Part shown: one piece after another, positions 7,377 to 16,226 of the stretch
Layout: every line of letters starts with the position of its first letter
How positions within the stretch are numbered: position 1 is the stretch's first letter
Assembly (NCBI RefSeq): GCF_042665255.1
Contig: NZ_JBHTCD010000005.1
Reading direction: 5' to 3' (one strand)
Length of the DNA stretch: 64,000 nt
Source: Insolitispirillum peregrinum
GTDB lineage: Bacteria > Pseudomonadota > Alphaproteobacteria > Rhodospirillales > Rhodospirillaceae
Translations under genes and position numbers: made by a program
The notes under the pieces: model-generated
Seen by the model: the letters and a program-made list of their open reading frames with translations, nothing else
What the model was told of the DNA's origin: nothing
Database searches by the model: none

Positions 7377-9335
7377 TCAAGCGCCCAGCAAATGCTGCAA
7401 GCCAACAGCACCACTGGAAACATCCATCAGACCGCAATAGACCGACAGTGCCGCATTATCGGACAGCACACGCACCCAGCCATACTCGCTCTGGCCACGC
7501 AGGCTTTCCGGTAACGCCTGTTCGACGTTGATCTCCAACACACCCTGCGGGACAATCTTCACCCACGTCGACGCCGAACGGCCATCGGGCAGGTTGAATT
7601 CCAGCTCGACATCCGCCGTGCGGTCAAAATCCAGCTCGGGCGAGGCGTTGATCAGATAGAGCATCGTCTGCCGACCGGCATCGTAACGATAGCGAATCAA
7701 CAAATCGCTGCGGGACTTGATTTGCTGCGGCGCCTGGCCAAAGCCGATCGGCACGGTGTAACCACGCAGGTTCCGGTTATGAATCTGGAATTCGGTGATG
7801 TCGGCATCCCCGCTGGTCTTGTCTTCCAGACGAATCCACAGGTCTTCGCGGCAATTCTGATAGGCCACCAGCCCAAGCTCACCATAGGGCGGGCTGATCA
7901 GCAGCAAGCCGCCCCGCTCGGCCAGCGCCGCAGCAAAGGGTGTCTGCTCAACACCGACATAGCCCAAATTCGCCGGAAGCGTCACTTTCTCGACTCCAAT
8001 CAGCACGCCGTCCGCGTCAAAGGCAGCGATGGTCATTGCATCGAGCAGCGGCAGGAATTTCTGGGCCGAGAAAGCAAAGCGCCAGCGGGACGACGCTGGC
8101 AAAACCGGCAAGGGATACGGCAACGGCAACACCCTACGACTTTGCAGGGCCTGCAAGCGCGACAACAAAACCGGATCAGCCGCTGAAACAGCCGCCGGAT
8201 CGTGGATCAGCGGAGCCATTCCCGGATCATTGCTGGAGCCATGATTCCCGACCAGATGCAGGCGACCATCGGCGCGACTGGTTTCCAGCCAGCCCATCCG
8301 GTAGCCCCGACCATGGAATTCGGCGATCACGCGCATATCCTGCACCGGGCCGGTCAACCCCAGTTCCTGCGCCACCGAAACCGTGCGCTGCAACTCGCTG
8401 CCATCCAGCCGGATGATCGTCGACTTTTCCTCGCCACCAGCCACCGGAGCCGCTGACAGGTGAATTTCGATCACCTGCGGCTCCGTCACGTCCTTGCGGA
8501 TGGCAATCAGCAGATCCTGCGCTCCACCGATCGGGCAGCTGTGGGTATCAAACCAGCCACCGGCCTCAACCCGCTTGGGGGCAATCTCATCGCCGTGGTG
8601 ACAGACAAAACTGGCCGGAGCAACCACGTCGATATAGCTGCGGAAACGGCTGTTCGGAATACGGGCAAAGGCCGGGTGGTGAACTTCGTGAATGATGGTT
8701 CCGCCATCACCGGCACTGGGAACCCCCAGATCCGCAGGTGTCAGCAAAACGTTGCCGTTCGGCGGCATCAGACGGGTTCCACAGGTCACCACGCCACTAT
8801 CCCAATGCACCCGCCACAGCAGCTGCAACGGATCTTTTACCCGGTACATTTTGGTATAGTAATTATAGATGTAAATGTCAGTCGACAGCTCACCCGACAG
8901 CACGGTCGTCTGGCAGAACTGCCCCGGCATCGCCGCAAAGTCAGTCAGGATCGGCAAACGGCTCAGTCCATGTTCATGGCAGAACTGCACCGCATTCATA
9001 TAGGCGTTGGCTTCACCATCGAGACACAAAATCCCGTCAGCCGCAGCCCAACGCTGCGCATCCGGGAACCGAACTGCCACATCAGAGCCAAAATCATCGC
9101 CATACAAGGCAAAGCTTTCAACCGTATCAACCACCCAGCCACTGTTCGTTCGCAACCGTTCCAGCGCAATCCGGCCAACCTGATCCCCCACCAGAACCAG
9201 GGGGCGGACAACACCATAGGTTTCGGCCTGCCGCAGCAATACAGCGATCAAACCAGCAAGATCATCGCTGGACTTGTCCTGCACGGACAGATTCTCAACC
9301 CAGGTATCGGGACGTGGAACGGGGGATAGGGACAT
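7377..9335 (-). CDS. Protein of unknown function in glycan locus (652 residues)
   Basis: Not recognised. ATG at 9335 is well supported by GGAGG six bases upstream. The first 200 residues look like a Rossmann-type domain: VRPLVLVGDQVGRIALERL, then VVDTVESFALYGDDF and a following GILCLDGEAN strand. This resembles NDP-sugar-modifying or sensor folds. The middle has conserved-looking His/Cys-containing stretches (TIIHEVHHPAF, FVCHHGDEIAP, WFDTHSCPIGGAQDL). The C-terminal half is rich in short beta-like segments and contains VGNHGSSNDPGM. No signal peptide or membrane helix is apparent, so it is probably cytoplasmic. It lies 34 bp downstream of the GT-B-like gene and is co-directional with the whole locus. 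Confidence 0.8.
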   Translation of the reverse strand: MSLSPVPRPDTWVENLSVQDKSSDDLAGLIAVLLRQAETYGVVRPLVLVGDQVGRIALERLRTNSGWVVDTVESFALYGDDFGSDVAVRFPDAQRWAAADGILCLDGEANAYMNAVQFCHEHGLSRLPILTDFAAMPGQFCQTTVLSGELSTDIYIYNYYTKMYRVKDPLQLLWRVHWDSGVVTCGTRLMPPNGNVLLTPADLGVPSAGDGGTIIHEVHHPAFARIPNSRFRSYIDVVAPASFVCHHGDEIAPKRVEAGGWFDTHSCPIGGAQDLLIAIRKDVTEPQVIEIHLSAAPVAGGEEKSTIIRLDGSELQRTVSVAQELGLTGPVQDMRVIAEFHGRGYRMGWLETSRADGRLHLVGNHGSSNDPGMAPLIHDPAAVSAADPVLLSRLQALQSRRVLPLPYPLPVLPASSRWRFAFSAQKFLPLLDAMTIAAFDADGVLIGVEKVTLPANLGYVGVEQTPFAAALAERGGLLLISPPYGELGLVAYQNCREDLWIRLEDKTSGDADITEFQIHNRNLRGYTVPIGFGQAPQQIKSRSDLLIRYRYDAGRQTMLYLINASPELDFDRTADVELEFNLPDGRSASTWVKIVPQGVLEINVEQALPESLRGQSEYGWVRVLSDNAALSVYCGLMDVSSGAVGLQHLLGA

Positions 9336-9369
9336 GGTACCTCCAGCCTCTTGCAGAGACGCCCCAAGC

Positions 9370-10815
9370 CTAATGGCTGGGCGGGTCGAGCAGATCACGC
9401 ACAGCCGGGGCAATGACGCGATGCTCGTTTTTCCAAAGATCAATCGTTTGCTCGAACGTCAGGCCCGCGCTCAGCGGACGCCCGGCGGCAGCCTGATCAA
9501 ACAGCTCACAATAGGTGGACAAGACTTGCTCTCCGTCAAGTCCGCCGTAAACAGCCAGCCGCAAATAGCGCCGGATATCGGCTTCGGAGTAAGACGAGGC
9601 ATAGTCTCCATCTGCAATTTTCGCCAAAAATCCATCAAGATCTGATGCAGTTTCTATGGCTTCCCCAACATTATCCACGCCCCACATGCAAGTAAAGCTA
9701 TGCGTATATTGTAGGGAAATAACCGGCTTTCTCAGAACAAAGGCATCATAGACAATGCTAGACTGAGTGATCAGGACATAATCACACCAGGCCGTCATTG
9801 CCAGACTGTCTTCTTCATTAGCCACAATCCTGATGCGGGTATCAGCAGGCAGCAGCCGGGCGTAATCATTTACTTCGTGGGCCGGGTTGCGGGTATGGAC
9901 CTTGAGAATGATGTCCAGACGGTCTGCATACCGTTCCAGTGCCGCCAGAGTGTCAATCACCGCCTGACGATCACACGCCATCAGCCAGGTGGTAAACCAT
10001 ACCAGACGCGGCTTGCCGGTTCCTGCCAGCTTGACCTGTGCACGCGGCATGGAGGTGACGGTTTTCAGCCATTGCGGTGTAAAACGGGCCAGCCCGAGGA
10101 ATCGCATCTGGTCAAAGCGCAGTCCCTGATACTTGGTGCGCACAGCCTTATAGAGGTTGTCGACCACCATCACATCGGGGTCTGTATCCGGGGTTCGCCC
10201 CTTTTTGGACAGTTTGGCGGGGTCAAACTGGCTTTCGTGACTGAAGATGCCTTCGTAGGTCCAGGCACCATGGGGTAATTGCAGCACCCGCACGCCCTTT
10301 TTCCGCGCCAAAGCCAGCAGCGGATGCAGCAACAGATGTGTCCGCCCCCAATCAATCACCACCACGTCGGGAGCATACCGCGCCCAAAGGCGTCGTCCTG
10401 TCGGAGAGAGGTGCTTGAACCACAGGTTCAGGACGGAGTCAAAATAGCGCCACAGCAGGAACCACGGCAGCAGGCCGCGCACATCCCGCCCGAACAACCG
10501 GCCGAGGAATGGCGTCTTGTCGCACCAGGCAGTAAGAAGTTCCCGCAGATCAAGCAATTTCAGCGACCAGGAAAACGCAGGGTCAACGCTCTGGATCTGT
10601 TCGACCGTCACCCCCCATGTATCGCGCAGATAGCACAACCGCCAGTCTTCAGCCAGCCGCACGGACCCCAGGGTATGTGCGGGGTAAAAGACCAGCGAGC
10701 AGTCCCATCCGCCCCGCTGCATCAAGGCATCGACAACCGGCGTCAGATGATCGATGTCATTATAGTTATGGATGAAAAACAGCGCTTTCTGGCGCTTTCC
10801 CTCAACAGCCATCAT
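9370..10815 (-). CDS. GT-B-like glycosyl/glycerophosphotransferase family protein
   Basis: A 481-residue protein whose start overlaps the PIG-L stop (ATGA). The C-terminal half has LKVHTRNP (304-311) and CDYVLITQSSIVYDAF (344-359). Together these match the K-x-H-x-R and SSxxxD pattern of CDP-glycerol glycerophosphotransferase and capsule-transferase C-terminal domains (GT-B fold). The N-terminal half has IDHLTPVVDALMQRGGW, like the nucleotide-sugar epimerase/GT-B N domain. It probably transfers a sugar or polyol phosphate to the growing glycan. A shorter protein with the same two motifs is at 13915-15141. The substrate is unknown. Confidence 0.7.
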   Translation of the reverse strand: MMAVEGKRQKALFFIHNYNDIDHLTPVVDALMQRGGWDCSLVFYPAHTLGSVRLAEDWRLCYLRDTWGVTVEQIQSVDPAFSWSLKLLDLRELLTAWCDKTPFLGRLFGRDVRGLLPWFLLWRYFDSVLNLWFKHLSPTGRRLWARYAPDVVVIDWGRTHLLLHPLLALARKKGVRVLQLPHGAWTYEGIFSHESQFDPAKLSKKGRTPDTDPDVMVVDNLYKAVRTKYQGLRFDQMRFLGLARFTPQWLKTVTSMPRAQVKLAGTGKPRLVWFTTWLMACDRQAVIDTLAALERYADRLDIILKVHTRNPAHEVNDYARLLPADTRIRIVANEEDSLAMTAWCDYVLITQSSIVYDAFVLRKPVISLQYTHSFTCMWGVDNVGEAIETASDLDGFLAKIADGDYASSYSEADIRRYLRLAVYGGLDGEQVLSTYCELFDQAAAGRPLSAGLTFEQTIDLWKNEHRVIAPAVRDLLDPPSH

Positions 10816-11501
10816 GCAAACTCTTTAACCAGAACAAACGCCTCGGCGGCAGGGAAACCGCCCTGGACACCCCGGAAACGAGCCAGGGCTTCAATCGCTT
10901 CCGCAGACCGGGGATGAGGAAACGGACGGGCTTCGTTGGCATAGGCAGCCATCGCCGCAACCTTGCAGGCAAGGGTCTCCCGCACGTCATGCCAAACCGT
11001 CGGCTGAAAGGGAACCATATCGGCAGACTGCCATTCCGTGCTCGACAGAACCTCGCCAGCCAGAATGCGCCGCACCGACGATCCGGCCAGCGGACGGCAG
11101 GCCGTCACCACCGCCTGATGCACCAGACGGTGGTCAATATTCAGATCACCGGTATGGTGCGTGTAAATGATCGCCGGACGAACTGCCGATACAAAACGCT
11201 CGACGGTCTGCACCACCCGCAAGAACGGCACACTATCGAGCTGATTGTCCGGCAGGTCAGCGAAGTGCTGCGGCGAAATGCCAAGGCAGGCTGCCGCAGC
11301 ATGGGCTTCTGCTTTCAGGGCAGCATGGGCCTCGGCGTCGGCATCACCGCGCGAATCCAGCCCTGCTGATACAATCAGGGTTTCCACCCGCTGACCTGCC
11401 GCCGCATGCCGGGCCAATGATGCGCCAGCCCCCAGCACTTCATCGTCCGGGTGCGCAAAGATGGCGGCAACGCACAAGTCTGGCTGAGAGAACATGCTCA
11501 T
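10812..11501 (-). CDS. PIG-L family deacetylase (LmbE-like)
   Basis: A 229-residue protein with the zinc-binding signature AHPDDE (16-21) and the second metal motif HHTGDLNIDHR (115-125), both diagnostic for PIG-L/LmbE N-acetyl-sugar deacetylases. Its usual length and both motifs are intact, so it should be active. In nonulosonate or GDP-amino-sugar pathways such enzymes expose an amine on an N-acetylated sugar. It sits directly beside the PtmE-like nucleotidyltransferase, which fits making or modifying an activated amino sugar. The gap to that gene is 3 bases and the downstream gene overlaps it. Confidence 0.87.
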   Translation of the reverse strand: MSMFSQPDLCVAAIFAHPDDEVLGAGASLARHAAAGQRVETLIVSAGLDSRGDADAEAHAALKAEAHAAAACLGISPQHFADLPDNQLDSVPFLRVVQTVERFVSAVRPAIIYTHHTGDLNIDHRLVHQAVVTACRPLAGSSVRRILAGEVLSSTEWQSADMVPFQPTVWHDVRETLACKVAAMAAYANEARPFPHPRSAEAIEALARFRGVQGGFPAAEAFVLVKEFA

Positions 11502-11504
11502 TCC

Positions 11505-12566
11505 TTAGAAATGCTGCTCGAACTCGTCACGAGCCCGCTCAAGATCATCAATCCGCCCGACATCCATCCAGTATTCGGCCACCGGGAAGCAGGCCACCCC
11601 CGCGCTGGTGCCTTTCAACGCATCCAGCAACTGGGTCATGTCAAAAAACTCACCCTCCGGGATCGTCGCGAGCGCCGATGGAGACAGAACATAAATGCCG
11701 GCGTTAATGAACATCCGGTGAACCGGCTTTTCTGCCAGCTCGCGCAAGCGGTGATGCTCCATTTCCACCACCCCGAACGGCACCTGATAGGTGTGCTCAC
11801 GGACAGCCAGCGTCGCCGCCACCCCTTCATGCTGGTGGAAATCAATCAGGGCCCGCAGATTCAGACGGGTCAGGACGTCGCCGTTCATCACCAGTACCGG
11901 CAAGGTCTCCCGTCCGACCAGTTGCTGTAAAGCCCCGGCAGTGCCAAGTGGCTGGTCTTCATGCAGATAGTCAATCTCGACCCCAAACCCCCGACCATTA
12001 CCGAAATGGTCGATAATCTGTTCGGCCTTGTAATTCACCGAGATGTAAAACCGTTCGAAACCAAAGCCAGCCAGACGACGGATGATCGTTTCCAGGATGG
12101 GGCGACCACCAACCGGAATCATCGGCTTGGGAACATCCAGCGTATAAGGATGCAGGCGCGTCCCCTTGCCACCGGCCATCAGCACCACCGCATTGGGCAG
12201 CCGGTTCTGCTCTTGTCGCAGGCGGACCAGATCAATCAGTCCGCAGACACAGCCCTCGCTATCGACCATCGGCAGCCAGGGGCTCAGGGCGCTTTCTGCC
12301 AGAGCCCGCAAGGTATGCATTCCGCAGTCAGCCGTCACCGTCCGGGGCGACACCGTCATCAGGGATAGCAACGGCTGATCCAGATCAGGATTGGCGATCA
12401 GCGCCCGACGGATGTCACCATCCACCACCACCCCTTTCAACCGCAAATCAGCGTCACACACCAGAATAATGCTGGCTTCCTGCTCGTTCATCCGGGCCAT
12501 GGCAGCCCGCAAGCTGTCCGTCGGTGCCATCACCAACGAACGAAAATCAATCCATGACGACCGCAT
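11505..12566 (-). CDS. CBS-domain sugar nucleotidyltransferase (PtmE-like)
   Basis: A 353-residue protein with two CBS-like repeats at about residues 8-115, then a GlmU/RmlA-type nucleotidyltransferase domain: VVLMAGGKGTRLHPYT (127-142) and DVPKPMIPVGGRPILE. This architecture is that of Campylobacter PtmE, the glucosamine-1-phosphate guanylyltransferase that starts the GDP-sugar legionaminic acid route. ATG at 12566 is used because it overlaps the upstream stop as TGATG, as elsewhere in this operon. A GTG three bases earlier is possible. Substrate and nucleotide are inferred from architecture only. Confidence 0.85.
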   Translation of the reverse strand: MRSSWIDFRSLVMAPTDSLRAAMARMNEQEASIILVCDADLRLKGVVVDGDIRRALIANPDLDQPLLSLMTVSPRTVTADCGMHTLRALAESALSPWLPMVDSEGCVCGLIDLVRLRQEQNRLPNAVVLMAGGKGTRLHPYTLDVPKPMIPVGGRPILETIIRRLAGFGFERFYISVNYKAEQIIDHFGNGRGFGVEIDYLHEDQPLGTAGALQQLVGRETLPVLVMNGDVLTRLNLRALIDFHQHEGVAATLAVREHTYQVPFGVVEMEHHRLRELAEKPVHRMFINAGIYVLSPSALATIPEGEFFDMTQLLDALKGTSAGVACFPVAEYWMDVGRIDDLERARDEFEQHF

Positions 12567-13789
12567 CACGCCCCCAGCACGCTTTTCAGGCTGGCAACAA
12601 CACGCACCACATCAGCGTCCTGCAAGGCAGGATACAATGGCAGCGACAAACATTGCCGGTAATAGGCCTCGGCACCTGGGATGGCCGGACCTGCAACGGC
12701 CCGTTCTTGCCAGTAGGGATGCCAGGGCACTGGCATGTAATGCACCTGTGAACCAATTCCCTGCGCAGCCAACGCCCGCATCACGGCCGCCCGATCAGTC
12801 CCCAGCCCGTCAAAATCAATCAGCGCCACCGCCAGATGCCATGCAGGCATGCTGCCCGCCACCCGCCCAAGGGGGCGCACACCCGGAACACCGGCCAGAA
12901 GGTCCTGATACAAATCCACCAGATGACGACGACGGGCAACAAAACCGTCCAGTTTTTGCAACTGACTGGTTCCCAGCGCGCACTGGATGTCGGTTGCCCG
13001 GTAATTGTTCCCCTCGGCAATCATCTCGTAATACCAGGGGTTGGCCTGACCATCAGCAGCAAAAGCCAAATCCCGTCGCTGGAACAGGGCCGGATCACGG
13101 GTCATGCCATGGCTGCGCAGAATACGCAGGCTCTGGTCCATCTCCGGCGATGTCGAGGTGACGGCTCCCCCTTCTCCCATCGCAATGGTCTTGACCGGAT
13201 GAAAGGAAAAGCAGGTCAGCTCAGCATGGGCACCAGCCCCAACCAGATGGGAAACACCCTCGGCATCCAGGTACGACGTCCCCAGCGCATGACAGGCATC
13301 TTCGACCACCACCGCTCCGTAGCGACTGGCCAGCTCAGCCATACCCACCGGATCCCCGGTCTGCCCGTTCAAGTGCACTGGCGCCAGCAGCTTGACACGC
13401 TTGCCTGCCGCCTGTGCAGCCAGCAGTGCCGCTTCGGCGTGGGCAGGCATCATCAGGCCCGTATCAGGATCAACGTCGGCAAAGACCACCTCTGCGCCCA
13501 GATACCGGGCAGCATTCGCCGTTGCAAGGAACGTAATGGCAGGCACCACCACGCAATCCCCCTCGCCCACACCAACCGCCCCATAGGCCAGATGTAAAGC
13601 CGACGTCCCGGTCGAACAGACCACGGCCAATGGTGCCTGAATGTGATCAGCCAGTGCGCGTTCAAATGCATTGACAGCCGGGCCACCGGTCAACCAGTCA
13701 CCCCGCAAAACCTGTGTCACGGCAGCAATATCATCGTCGTCAATGGTTTGACGACCATAGGGCAAAAAGGGGGCAGGCGTGCTGGTCAC
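12566..13789 (-). CDS. pseC: DegT/DnrJ/EryC1 aminotransferase, PseC-like
   Basis: A 407-residue PLP-dependent sugar aminotransferase. FLPYGRQTIDDDDIAAV at the N-terminus and DWLTGGP (31-37) are typical of PseC. CSTGTSALHLA is the cofactor phosphate loop and VEDACHALG carries the PLP-binding Asp. SFHPVKTIAMGEGGAV places the Schiff-base lysine at K200. PseC makes the 4-amino intermediate of pseudaminic acid from a UDP-4-keto-6-deoxy sugar. Partner genes pseB, pseH, pseG and pseI are not in this window, so the exact product could be another amino-dideoxy sugar. The gene has a possible hairpin upstream at 13808-13857. Confidence 0.87.
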   Translation of the reverse strand: MTSTPAPFLPYGRQTIDDDDIAAVTQVLRGDWLTGGPAVNAFERALADHIQAPLAVVCSTGTSALHLAYGAVGVGEGDCVVVPAITFLATANAARYLGAEVVFADVDPDTGLMMPAHAEAALLAAQAAGKRVKLLAPVHLNGQTGDPVGMAELASRYGAVVVEDACHALGTSYLDAEGVSHLVGAGAHAELTCFSFHPVKTIAMGEGGAVTSTSPEMDQSLRILRSHGMTRDPALFQRRDLAFAADGQANPWYYEMIAEGNNYRATDIQCALGTSQLQKLDGFVARRRHLVDLYQDLLAGVPGVRPLGRVAGSMPAWHLAVALIDFDGLGTDRAAVMRALAAQGIGSQVHYMPVPWHPYWQERAVAGPAIPGAEAYYRQCLSLPLYPALQDADVVRVVASLKSVLGA

Positions 13790-13807
13790 GATCGACTCCG
13801 GACTGGA

Positions 13808-13857
13808 GGGCCCGTTTCGACCCGCTCCACAACCGTTCCACAGCAGGAGCGGGCCCT
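13808..13857 (-). terminator. Inverted repeat between GT-B-like gene and pseC
   Basis: CCCGCTCC (13821-13828) pairs with GGAGCGGG (13846-13853), and GGGCCC occurs again outside each arm (13808-13813 and 13851-13856). This 8-bp perfect stem lies in the 125-bp gap downstream of the minus-strand GT-B-like gene. No U-run follows in either direction, so it may be an RNA-stability or partial termination element rather than a true terminator. Confidence 0.35.
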
Positions 13858-13914
13858 ATCATCAACGGGCCGACAGCCGGTCACTGTAGAAGGCTGCTGA
13901 TGGTTTGGCAACAG

Positions 13915-15141
13915 TCAGCCCTGCCCTCTAACACTCGGCCCATCTATCAGCGCCTGCAACAAATTGATTGGCTTGGGATAAAGCAGATGGCCTTGGGCAG
14001 GCTCAGGCAACGTCTGGGGCTGGTGAATCCAACGGCGTAAAGCATCCCGCATTTCGTCTCGCGTCTCAGCCGAAAGACGCCCTGGATTATCAAACAATCC
14101 CGTATTTTTGTAATGGGGGCGGTATATTGCAATCTCCAGAGCAGCCATACCTGCAGCATAAACATCATCAAAAACAGATGACCCATTCCCAAAAACACAC
14201 AATGTCGCTTTTGAAATAACAATCTGAGGGTGAGCATAAGTAATGGTAATATCAAGATCCGCAAATTCAGACAGCTGTTCTTTCATCTTTTCCATATTAC
14301 TGATTGGGTGCGGCTTTATCAAAATTTTCGCCTGTGGACACTCGTCACGAACCGCATCAAAGAATAAACGAAACTGCTGCTCTGCAGGCACTTCCAGGCT
14401 GGGAATAACTACCCAACCAGTATAGAAAACAGCCATAACAGGCTGACTTTCGCCAATGTTCACCCGCTGCCCATTTTCATCCTGGATGCCATCACGTGCT
14501 TCCAGAGATGCCAGATACTCCAACCAGGCTGGATAGATGCGGGGCGTCCCCAGAATCGTTGCAGGTGCACGACTAAACGGTAAATAGTCAATCAGTTGCT
14601 TTGGATGCCACAACACAAAACGATCACCGCTGTCCCGGAACTCCATATCACGTCCGTCCGTCTTCTGGCATTGCTCTGCACGCAATGCATCGCTGAACGG
14701 ATAAATTGCCTTGGCGTGAACCACGGCCAGCCCTTTGCCAGCCCGACACGCTGCAACCATCCAGTTCAAGGGAAAGCAGGCCAGGTCGGCATAGGCAAAA
14801 AAAACCGTGGGCCGTCGCAGCAGCAATAGCAGCAGCACCAGCAAGCGAGATGCCGCCAACAGACGACCAGCAAAACCCGAATGAAGCGATGAGAGAACCG
14901 AGACTTTTCCAACAGAATGCAATCCATTCCACAAGACATAATTTTGCCGTACAGAGGGAATGTCTTTTGCGGATAAAAAGACAAAATGGATTGCCAGCTC
15001 TGGCTGCTCCGACTTGAGTTGCATTGCAAACGGCAACACACAATCAATACCGATCAGTTTGGCTCCCAGCAAAATGACGACTTGCTTGTAGGATGACAAC
15101 ACACTCTCCCTGAACAAGGCCGGGCTCTCATGCACGGACAA
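13915..15141 (-). CDS. GT-B-like transferase family protein (second copy type)
   Basis: A 408-residue protein not assignable to a precise family. ILIKPHPIS (273-281) and CVFGNGSSVFDD (315-326) match the two C-terminal motifs of CDP-glycerol/capsule-type GT-B transferases and parallel those in the protein at 9370-10815. A run of seven to nine leucines at about residues 100-108 forms a short hydrophobic patch that could be membrane-associated. The coding sequence is visibly richer in A/T than the housekeeping genes, which suggests horizontal acquisition. It is separated from the upstream formyltransferase by a terminator and a 290-bp AT-rich gap, so it probably has its own promoter. Confidence 0.68.
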   Translation of the reverse strand: MSVHESPALFRESVLSSYKQVVILLGAKLIGIDCVLPFAMQLKSEQPELAIHFVFLSAKDIPSVRQNYVLWNGLHSVGKVSVLSSLHSGFAGRLLAASRLLVLLLLLLRRPTVFFAYADLACFPLNWMVAACRAGKGLAVVHAKAIYPFSDALRAEQCQKTDGRDMEFRDSGDRFVLWHPKQLIDYLPFSRAPATILGTPRIYPAWLEYLASLEARDGIQDENGQRVNIGESQPVMAVFYTGWVVIPSLEVPAEQQFRLFFDAVRDECPQAKILIKPHPISNMEKMKEQLSEFADLDITITYAHPQIVISKATLCVFGNGSSVFDDVYAAGMAALEIAIYRPHYKNTGLFDNPGRLSAETRDEMRDALRRWIHQPQTLPEPAQGHLLYPKPINLLQALIDGPSVRGQG

Positions 15142-15372
15142 GGGTCGTCAATACCACCAAAAAGATAGAATTAAAATCCTCTCCCCATGCTTTTGAGAAA
15201 AGGTGGCGTTGAAAGAAAGCGACTCAATGCGCACCAAACCAAACAGGTTACCTGCCTCTGTTAGAGGCCAGGAAAATTTATGTAACAAAATAATTATGCA
15301 AAAACTTTCTACCGGCCCCTTCGCGAAATAAATGCTCCAAATCGACTACACTTCACAGTACATGAAAAATAC
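15142..15372. other. AT-rich intergenic region, probable promoter region for the GT-B-like gene
   Basis: This 231-bp stretch between two minus-strand genes is clearly AT-rich against its surroundings. It contains A/T tracts (around 15270-15310) suited to a minus-strand promoter. No open frame of credible coding character and no confident -35/-10 pair could be fixed by eye. Confidence 0.4.
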
Positions 15373-15413
15373 AAAACAAGACCACGTATTTCTCCTCCAT
15401 GGTCTTGTTTTTC
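15373..15413 (-). terminator. Rho-independent terminator after formyltransferase gene
   Basis: AAAACAAGACCA (15373-15384) and TGGTCTTGTTTT (15400-15411) form a perfect 12-bp stem with a 15-base loop. The A/T ends provide a U-run in both directions. It lies 19 bp beyond the stop of the minus-strand formyltransferase gene and closes the deacetylase-formyltransferase transcript. Confidence 0.82.
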
Positions 15414-15431
15414 TTACCGCGCAGCATGAAA

Positions 15432-16226
15432 TTACACATATCTGGGACGCAGGAGACCTCTTTCCGGACGCTCGCGCAAAAGGACCCCAACAGTCTCTGC
15501 GTCCATATTTCGTGCCAGATAACTGGCCGCCACGTCATCCGTGAAATCACTATTGCGGGTATAGCGAATTTCAAGCGTTTTATCCTGCGCCACTGGCTCA
15601 CAAGCCAGAATGGTCCCCGCAGCGATTTCCGCGACCAAAGATGTATGAGCTGCTCTGACAGCACGCATGCCCAACAGGAACGGATCGCAGGCAACAGGCT
15701 GTGGCAAAGCATGAAACAGCATGTTTCCAGAGTCCAGACCTCGGGACAAACGATGGATCGTCGCCCCGACCAAATCGGGGTTTCCGTCGTACAAGGCCCA
15801 GAAATTACACGAACTGCCCCGATAAAATGGAGAAACCCCCATATGGATGTTGATTGCATTACGGGCAACAAGGAAATCAATGAGTGGTCCACGAATATAG
15901 CTGGCACCGAATACGACGTACACGTCCGACTCAAGGGCAGGAGCCAGCAATTTTATGTCAACACTACTCACATCGCCGCTTTTCAGCGCCAGACTCCGAA
16001 CGTTCGACGGCAGAAAGCCTATTCCTCCGAAAACCTCTTGTTCAGCGGCAATCACGCGCGAAAAATAGGTCTGCATCACATCGGATTTACGGAAAAAATC
16101 AGCGACCTTTCCAGGGAAAACCGTCGTGCTTTCCTGAATGGCAAAGACTTCATCTGCCACTCCGGCCAACTCGGTAATCAGTGACAAATGCCGAGGCTGA
16201 TTACTGGTAAAGACGGTAATTTTCAC
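15432..16226 (-). CDS. Formyltransferase (N10-formyl-THF dependent, sugar-type)
   Basis: A 264-residue protein with the formyltransferase core: NIHMGVSPFYRGSS (126-139) corresponds to the N-x-H-x-S-L-P-x-Y-R-G active-site loop, with N126 and H128, and GLDSGNML (163-170) supplies the catalytic Asp165. The MGV replaces the usual PSL around the His, a mild variation. Methionyl-tRNA formyltransferase is longer and has a C-terminal domain absent here, so a sugar-amine N-formyltransferase (ArnA/WlaRD/VioF type) is likelier. Its start overlaps the deacetylase stop by 4 bases, which suggests the two act in sequence: deacetylate, then N-formylate. Confidence 0.8.
   Translation of the reverse strand: MKITVFTSNQPRHLSLITELAGVADEVFAIQESTTVFPGKVADFFRKSDVMQTYFSRVIAAEQEVFGGIGFLPSNVRSLALKSGDVSSVDIKLLAPALESDVYVVFGASYIRGPLIDFLVARNAINIHMGVSPFYRGSSCNFWALYDGNPDLVGATIHRLSRGLDSGNMLFHALPQPVACDPFLLGMRAVRAAHTSLVAEIAAGTILACEPVAQDKTLEIRYTRNSDFTDDVAASYLARNMDAETVGVLLRERPERGLLRPRYV

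Noticed and set aside
6165..7514. A 449-codon plus-strand frame across the methyltransferase gene
   Set aside because: The minus-strand frame has the SAM-binding motif and a ribosome site; this frame crosses a gene boundary and has none.
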